Below, in pieces: positions 58,327 to 64,000 of a stretch of 64,000 bases of DNA; the first letter of the stretch is position 1, and each line of letters opens with the position of its first letter. The DNA lies in the NCBI GenBank assembly GCA_002104895.1, contig MCFG01000179.1, forward strand, positions 41,001 through 105,000, read 5' to 3'. The position numbers and the translations under genes are program-made. This DNA comes from Anaeromyces robustus. Its lineage: Eukaryota; Neocallimastigomycota; Neocallimastigomycetes; Neocallimastigales; Neocallimastigaceae. A model generated the notes under the pieces. It saw only the letters and a list, made by a program, of their open reading frames with translations. It made no database searches and was not told where the DNA came from.

Positions 58327-61300
58327 ATGAATGAAATTCATTCATATATAAATTGTATTGATAATCTAGATATTAATACATTTAAAGTTTTAATTTCTAG
58401 TAAAGATACCCATGAAAAAGATATTTTATATGATATATATAATAAAAATTTACTCACAACTGAAAGATTTCAATTTTTAATTGAAAATAATTGTATAAAA
58501 TTTTCAAATATATCTTCTTTAATGAGAAGGTTAATAATAGACAATAATATTGAAATACTTGATATTTTATTTAACAAATTTAAATTTTTTGATAATGAAT
58601 TTATTATGAAATTACTTTTTCATTATAAAAATAAAATACCCGTGACAAAGTCAAATTTTAATCAACAAATTGAAAAATTTAAAATTATAATAAATAATAA
58701 TGATAATAATAATCCTTATAATTATCATAATAATTCAAGTAGTAAATATTTATTTATGACATGTCAAAATGGAAATATAGAAGGAATGAAATATTTAATT
58801 AAACATGGTGCATATATTGATATAAAAAATTATAAAGAAGAAACACCCTTTTTTTCTGCATGTGAAAGTAAAAATATAAAAATAATAAAATATTTTATTG
58901 AACTTGGAGCAGATATCAATAAAGAAAATAAGTATAATGAAACACCAATATATAATGCATGTAAATTTAGTAATATAAATGTGGTAAGATATTTAATTAA
59001 GTTTGGTGCAAATATAAATAAAGAAAATAGAAATGGTGAAACCCCATTGTTTAAAGCATGTGAAGGCGGTAATTTAGATATAGTGAAATATTTAGTAGAA
59101 CTTGGAGCAAATATAAATAAAGAAAATAAAAAAGGTGAAACCCCACTATTTAAAGCATGTAGAAATGGAAATAATATAAATATAATAAAATATTTAATTG
59201 AACTTGGAGTTGAAGTTGATAAAAAAAATTTTAAAGGTGAAACACCATTATTTAAAGCATGTAAAAGTCGAAATATAAATATAATACAATATTTAATTGA
59301 ACACGGAGCAGATATCAATAAAAAAGATAATCAATATGGTGAAACCCCGTTATTTAAAGTATGTGAAGAAGGAGATTTAAATATAGTGAAGTATTTAATT
59401 GAATCATGTGGAGCTGATATGAATGTTAAAAATATGATTAATGAAACAGCATTAAATATTTCATTCAGAAATGGAAAAGAAGATATAGTAAATTATTTAA
59501 TAGAACTTAAATCAAATTTAAATATATATGAATTAACAAATGGTAAAACATTACCACTATTATTTAGTGCATGTAAAATAGGAAATAAAAATATGATAAA
59601 ATATTTAATTAAAAAGGGATCATTAATTAATGCTATTGATCATGATAATTATGAAACACCATTATTTAATGCATGTAGAAATAAAAATGAGGATATAAAA
59701 ATAATAAAATATTTAATTAAATTGGGGGCTTTAATAGATAAAGAGAATAGATATAATAAAACTCCATTATTTATTGCTTGTGAAAATGAACATGAAAATA
59801 TAGTAGAATTATTAATTAAATGTGGAGCCAATGTCAATAAAAAAGAAAAATTATTGAATGAGACTCCATTATTTGAAGGGTGTAAAAAGGGAAATGAAAA
59901 TATAGTAAAAATTTTAGTTAAAAATGGAGGAAATATCAATAAAGAAAATGAAAATGGGGAAACCCCATTATTTAAAGTATGTGAAAATGGAAATAAAAAT
60001 ATAATAAAATATTTAATAGAATATGGAGCGGATATAAATAAAGAAAGTAAAAATGGTGAAACTCCATTATTTAAAGCATGTGAAAATGGTGATGAAAATA
60101 TGGTATATTATTTAATTGAACTTGGATCAAATATAAATAAGGAAAATAATAATGGGGAAACACCATTCTTTAAAGCTTGTAAAAGTGGAAATAAAAATAT
60201 AGTAGAATATTTAATTGAACTTGGATCAGATATAAATAAAGAAAATAATAATGAGGAAACACCATTATTTAAAGCATGTGAAAGTGGAAATTTAAAATTA
60301 GTAAATTATTTAATTAAATTTGGAGCAGATATCTATAAAGAAGATAAAATTCTTAAAACTCCATTATTTAAAGCATGTGAATTTGGATATGAAAATATAG
60401 TTAAATATATCATTCAATTTGGATTAGGTATACATGAAAGAAATATTAATGATAATAATGATAATGATAATTACGATAATTATGTTGATAATAATAATGA
60501 TAATAATAATAATAATAGTAATGATAATGACAACAATAACATCAACAACAACAACAACAATAATAATAATAATAATAATGTTAATAATAATGTTAATAAT
60601 AATGTTAATAATAAAAATAAAAATAATATTTCTGATAATAATGATGGAATATCATTTTCACATTTATATGAATATAATAATAATATAAATATTTTAAATT
60701 ATATAAATGAATATTATGAATTAATTGTAAATAAAGAAAGTGAAAATGGTGAAACACCATTTTTTTATGCATGTAAAAGTGGAAATTTAAATCTTGTAGA
60801 ATATTTATATAAACTTGGAGCTAATATAAGTAAAACCAATATGACATGTGAAACACCATTTTTTTATGCATGTAAAAGTGGAAATTTGAATATTGTAAAA
60901 TATTTAGTTAAACTTGGTGTAAATATTAATCTAAGAAATTTAAATGGTGAAACTCCTCTTTTTTTTGCATGTGAAAATGGTAATTTAAATATAATAAAAT
61001 ATTTAATTGAAATGGGTGTAAATATTAATATAAGAAATTTAAATGGTGAAACACCTTTTTTCTTTACATGTAAAAGTGGAAATTTAAGTTTAGTAAAATA
61101 TTTTATTGAATTAGGTGCTAATATCAATAAAGAAAATTTTAATGGTGAAACACCATTAAATATTGCTTATAATTATAGAAAAGAAAATATAGTAAATTAT
61201 TTAATTGTACTTGGAGCAAATATAAATACCGAAATCGTAATATCTAATGGTAAAACACCTTTATTTAAGGCATGTTATATGGGTGATGAAAATATGGTTA

Positions 61301-62550
61301 TTTATTTAATTGAAAAAGGAGCTGATGTAAATAAACTTAGTTATGATTATAAAGAAAAACCAATATTTGAAGCATGTCGTAGCAAAAGTGGAAATTTAAA
61401 TATAGTTAAATATTTAATTAAACATGGAGCAAATATAAACGAAGAAAATAAATATTGTAAAACCCCATTATATATAGCATGTGAGAACGAAAATGAAAGA
61501 ATCGTAAAATATTTAATTAAACATGGAGCTCATTTAAATACAAAAGATAAGTGGTTAAATGAAACACCATTATTTAAAGTATGTAAAAATGGAAACGAAT
61601 ATTTAGTTAAATATTTAATTGAACATGGAGCAAGTATATTTAAGGTAAATAAAAATGGAGAAACTCCATTATTTGATGCCTGTGAAAGTGGAAATTTAAA
61701 TATAGTAAGATATTTAATTGGTAATAATAAAGAAAATATTAATCGATGGAATTACAAAAATGAAACACCATTATTTAAAGCATGTAAAAGTGGGAATGAA
61801 ACTATTGTAAAATATTTAATTGAACAAGGCTCTAATATTCATATAGAAAATAGAAATAATGAAACTCCATTATTTGAAGCCTGTAAAAATGGAAATGAAA
61901 ATATAGTAAAACTTTTAATAAAAATTGGATCGAATATTAATAAGGAAAATAAGAATAATGAAACTCCAATATTTTATGCCTGTAGTAGTGGAAATTTAAA
62001 TATAGTAAAATATTTAATTAAATTAGGAGCAGATATTAATAAACCATCTTCTAATAATGAAACACCATTATTTAAAGCAATAAAAAATGGGAAAAATGAA
62101 AATATAATAAAATATTTAATTGAAAATGGGGCTAATGTAAATAAAAAGGGGGAAAATAATGAAACCCCATTATTTAATGCATGTAAAACAGGTAATGAAA
62201 ATTTAGTAAAATATTTAATTGAACATGGTGCAGATATTATGAAAGAAAATAATAATGGTAGTTTACCGTTATTAAATGCATTACAAAGTAAAAATGAAAG
62301 TTTAGTAAAATATTTAATTAAACTTTATTTAATTAAACTTGGAGCAAAAATTAATAAAATCAATGAAAAAGAAATTATAAATCATATTTATCATTATTTT
62401 ATTGAAAATATACAAAATAATAAAATTAGTTTATATAATGAAAGTCGTTGTATTATTTATATAAATATACATACCATGGAAGAAATTTTAAATTCAAATA
62501 AAAGTAAAAATAAAAGAAAAAATAGTAACAACAAAAACAAAAACAATAAC

Positions 62551-62585
<35 letters not shown>

Positions 62586-62775
62586 TACCAATAATAATGA
62601 TAATAATGATAATAATATCTATATCAATATCAATGATAACAGTAGTAATAATAATAGTAATAATAATAAAATTAATATTGATTCCAGTAAAAATAAAAAT
62701 AAAAATAAAAGTGACAAAAAAATTAAACGACATTTATATAATAGTATAAGAAATTATTTTAATAAAAATATTTAA
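58327..62775 (+). CDS. Ankyrin-repeat protein C (1482 residues, intact)
   Basis: The largest and only undisrupted paralogue. Residues 1 to about 140 are the shared N-terminal domain (KNLLTTERFQFLIENN, NKFKFFDNEFI, KIPVTKSNFNQQIEKF). About 36 ankyrin repeats follow (GETPLFKACESGNLNIVKYLIELGANINKEN). An Asn/Asp-rich low-complexity insert at about 706-770 splits them into two blocks; the repeat before it is incomplete (YIIQFGLGIHERN) and the array resumes at about 800 (SENGETPFFYACKSGN). The tail (about 1350-1400) carries EIINHIYHYFIENI, the conserved C-terminal motif, then poly-Asn (about 1395-1460) and a basic end (KNKNKNKSDKKIKRH). Ala/Cys of each repeat's first helix is kept. No signal peptide or enzyme domain was seen, so it is a binding scaffold of unknown partner. 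Neighbouring repeats are near-identical at DNA level, which favours gain and loss of repeats. Confidence 0.96.
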
Positions 62776-62897
62776 AATATTTAATTTATTAATATTAATA
62801 TTAAAAAAAAAAGATTTTTTCTTATACAATTATCAAAAGTATCAAAAGAGAAAAAAAAATATTTTAATCTATCGAATGCTAAATATACCAACAACTT

Positions 62898-62916
62898 TTA
62901 TTATTATTATTATTAA

Positions 62917-62974
<58 letters not shown>
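62898..62974. repeat. (TTA)n array
   Basis: About 25 copies of ATT/TTA, with one interruption near 62915. Confidence 0.9.
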
Positions 62975-63430
62975 GTATTATCTTAATATCTAAAAGTTTT
63001 ATACAACAACAACATCATTATCTTAATTTTTAATTAATTTATTATTTTTTATAAATTTATTTATTTATTTATTATTTATTTATTTATTTATTTATATCTA
63101 TTTATTTATCTATTTATTAATTAATTGATTTTTTAATTTATTTAATAAAATAATAATTAAATTAAAAATATTATTATTTTATATTCCTAATATTAAATAT
63201 TTATTTCTATTAACTAATTTTTTAAAATATTATTGTTATTTTAAAAATATTTAAATGCAGTAATTCATTAAAAAACAAAAATATATTATTTTAAAATTAT
63301 AGATTTGAAAAAAATAATTAATTATATAATAATACAGTATAATAACTAATTAATATATATAGTAATAGAATAATAAGTAAATAATAAATTTTAAATATAT
63401 ATATATTATATAATTATAATAAAATAAGTT

Positions 63431-63495
63431 GTAATTTTTTTTATATACAAAACATTATTTCTTTTATTAAAAAGAAATTAAATATTAATACTAAT

Positions 63496-63532
<37 letters not shown>

Positions 63533-63597
63533 TAAATTTTTTTATATACAAAACATTATTTCTTTTATTAAAAAGAAATTAAATATTAATACTAATA

Positions 63598-63654
<57 letters not shown>

Positions 63655-63760
63655 TAAATTTTTTTATATACAAAACATTATTTCTTTTATTAAAAAGAAA
63701 TTAAATATTAATAATAATATGAATAATAATATGAATAATAATAATAATAATAATAACTTT
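63431..63760. repeat. Three-copy tandem repeat, ~100-122-base units
   Basis: Units start at about 63431, 63531 and 63653. Each has a near-identical core of about 60 bases (GTAAATTTTTTTATATAC, AAAACATTATTTC, TTTTATTAAAAAGAAATTAA) followed by an (AAT)n run whose copy number differs between units. The core contains the hairpin TTTCTTTT-ATTA-AAAAGAAA. Confidence 0.9.
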
Positions 63761-64000
63761 CTATATGTAATCAATCTAAATTATACTATCTTAAAAACAA
63801 ATTATTCATCATTTGGTATAATAATATTATTTATATAATATTCATATTTTTAATTAGAAATTGGTTAAGAAAAAAAATAATAAATTGAATATTATGATAG
63901 ACAAAAATGATAATTTATTATAAAATATAAAATCATAATTGAAATATTTTAATGATTTAAAGAGTATTGTAAATAATAATAATAATAATAATGTTTATAA

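Larger units (their letters stand above)
62776..64000. other. Repeat-rich region downstream of ankyrin C
   Basis: Contains a TTA array, TTTA runs near 63060-63115 and a three-copy repeat at 63431. No gene seen to the end of the window. Confidence 0.65.

Overview
The window looks like nuclear DNA of an anaerobic gut fungus (Neocallimastigomycota, the Neocallimastix/Piromyces/Anaeromyces type). This is an inference from several signs. The intergenic DNA is extremely AT-rich, with homopolymer tracts and tri-, tetra- and pentanucleotide arrays. Proteins carry long poly-Asn tracts. One gene has short AT-rich GT-AG introns. A secreted GH3 beta-glucosidase has the reversed domain order known from rumen bacteria, and two other intronless genes (SPFH/prohibitin, MATE pump) look bacterial. 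Ankyrin-repeat genes are expanded. I see no rRNA, tRNA or CRISPR.

Layout. 1-7.0 kb: a tandem segmental duplication carrying a bacterial-type SPFH (prohibitin-like) gene. Copy 1 is intact, copy 2 has a single frame disruption, and a third partial unit has no gene. The second unit also holds a reverse-transcriptase relic fused to an inverted piece of an SPFH 5' end. 7.0-10.5 kb: non-coding, with small foldback repeats. 10.5-12.2 kb (minus): a single-pass membrane protein with Ser/Thr/Asn-rich and (NQ)n regions. 12.2-30.6 kb: an 18 kb gene desert of simple repeats, minisatellites and hairpins. 30.6-33.1 kb: the GH3 enzyme. 36.7-38.0 kb (minus): a four-exon, four-helix membrane protein that I assembled by hand from its splice sites; no exon is long enough to stand out as an ORF. 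39.4-62.8 kb: an ankyrin cluster with a decayed relic, three large paralogues (plus, minus, plus) sharing a non-repeat N-terminal domain, and a MATE transporter between the second and third.

How the genes fit together. The GH3 enzyme would finish extracellular cellodextrin or xylo-oligomer breakdown. The MATE pump would export toxic compounds. The SPFH proteins would organise a membrane. The ankyrin proteins are cytoplasmic scaffolds of unknown partner. There is no operon-like logic. The most unusual cross-cutting signal is that three genes are each broken once, all three need the same -1 shift, and each break lies on an X XXY YYZ-type slippery heptamer in the correct register. Homopolymer indels or assembly errors are the simpler explanation, but this is directly testable.
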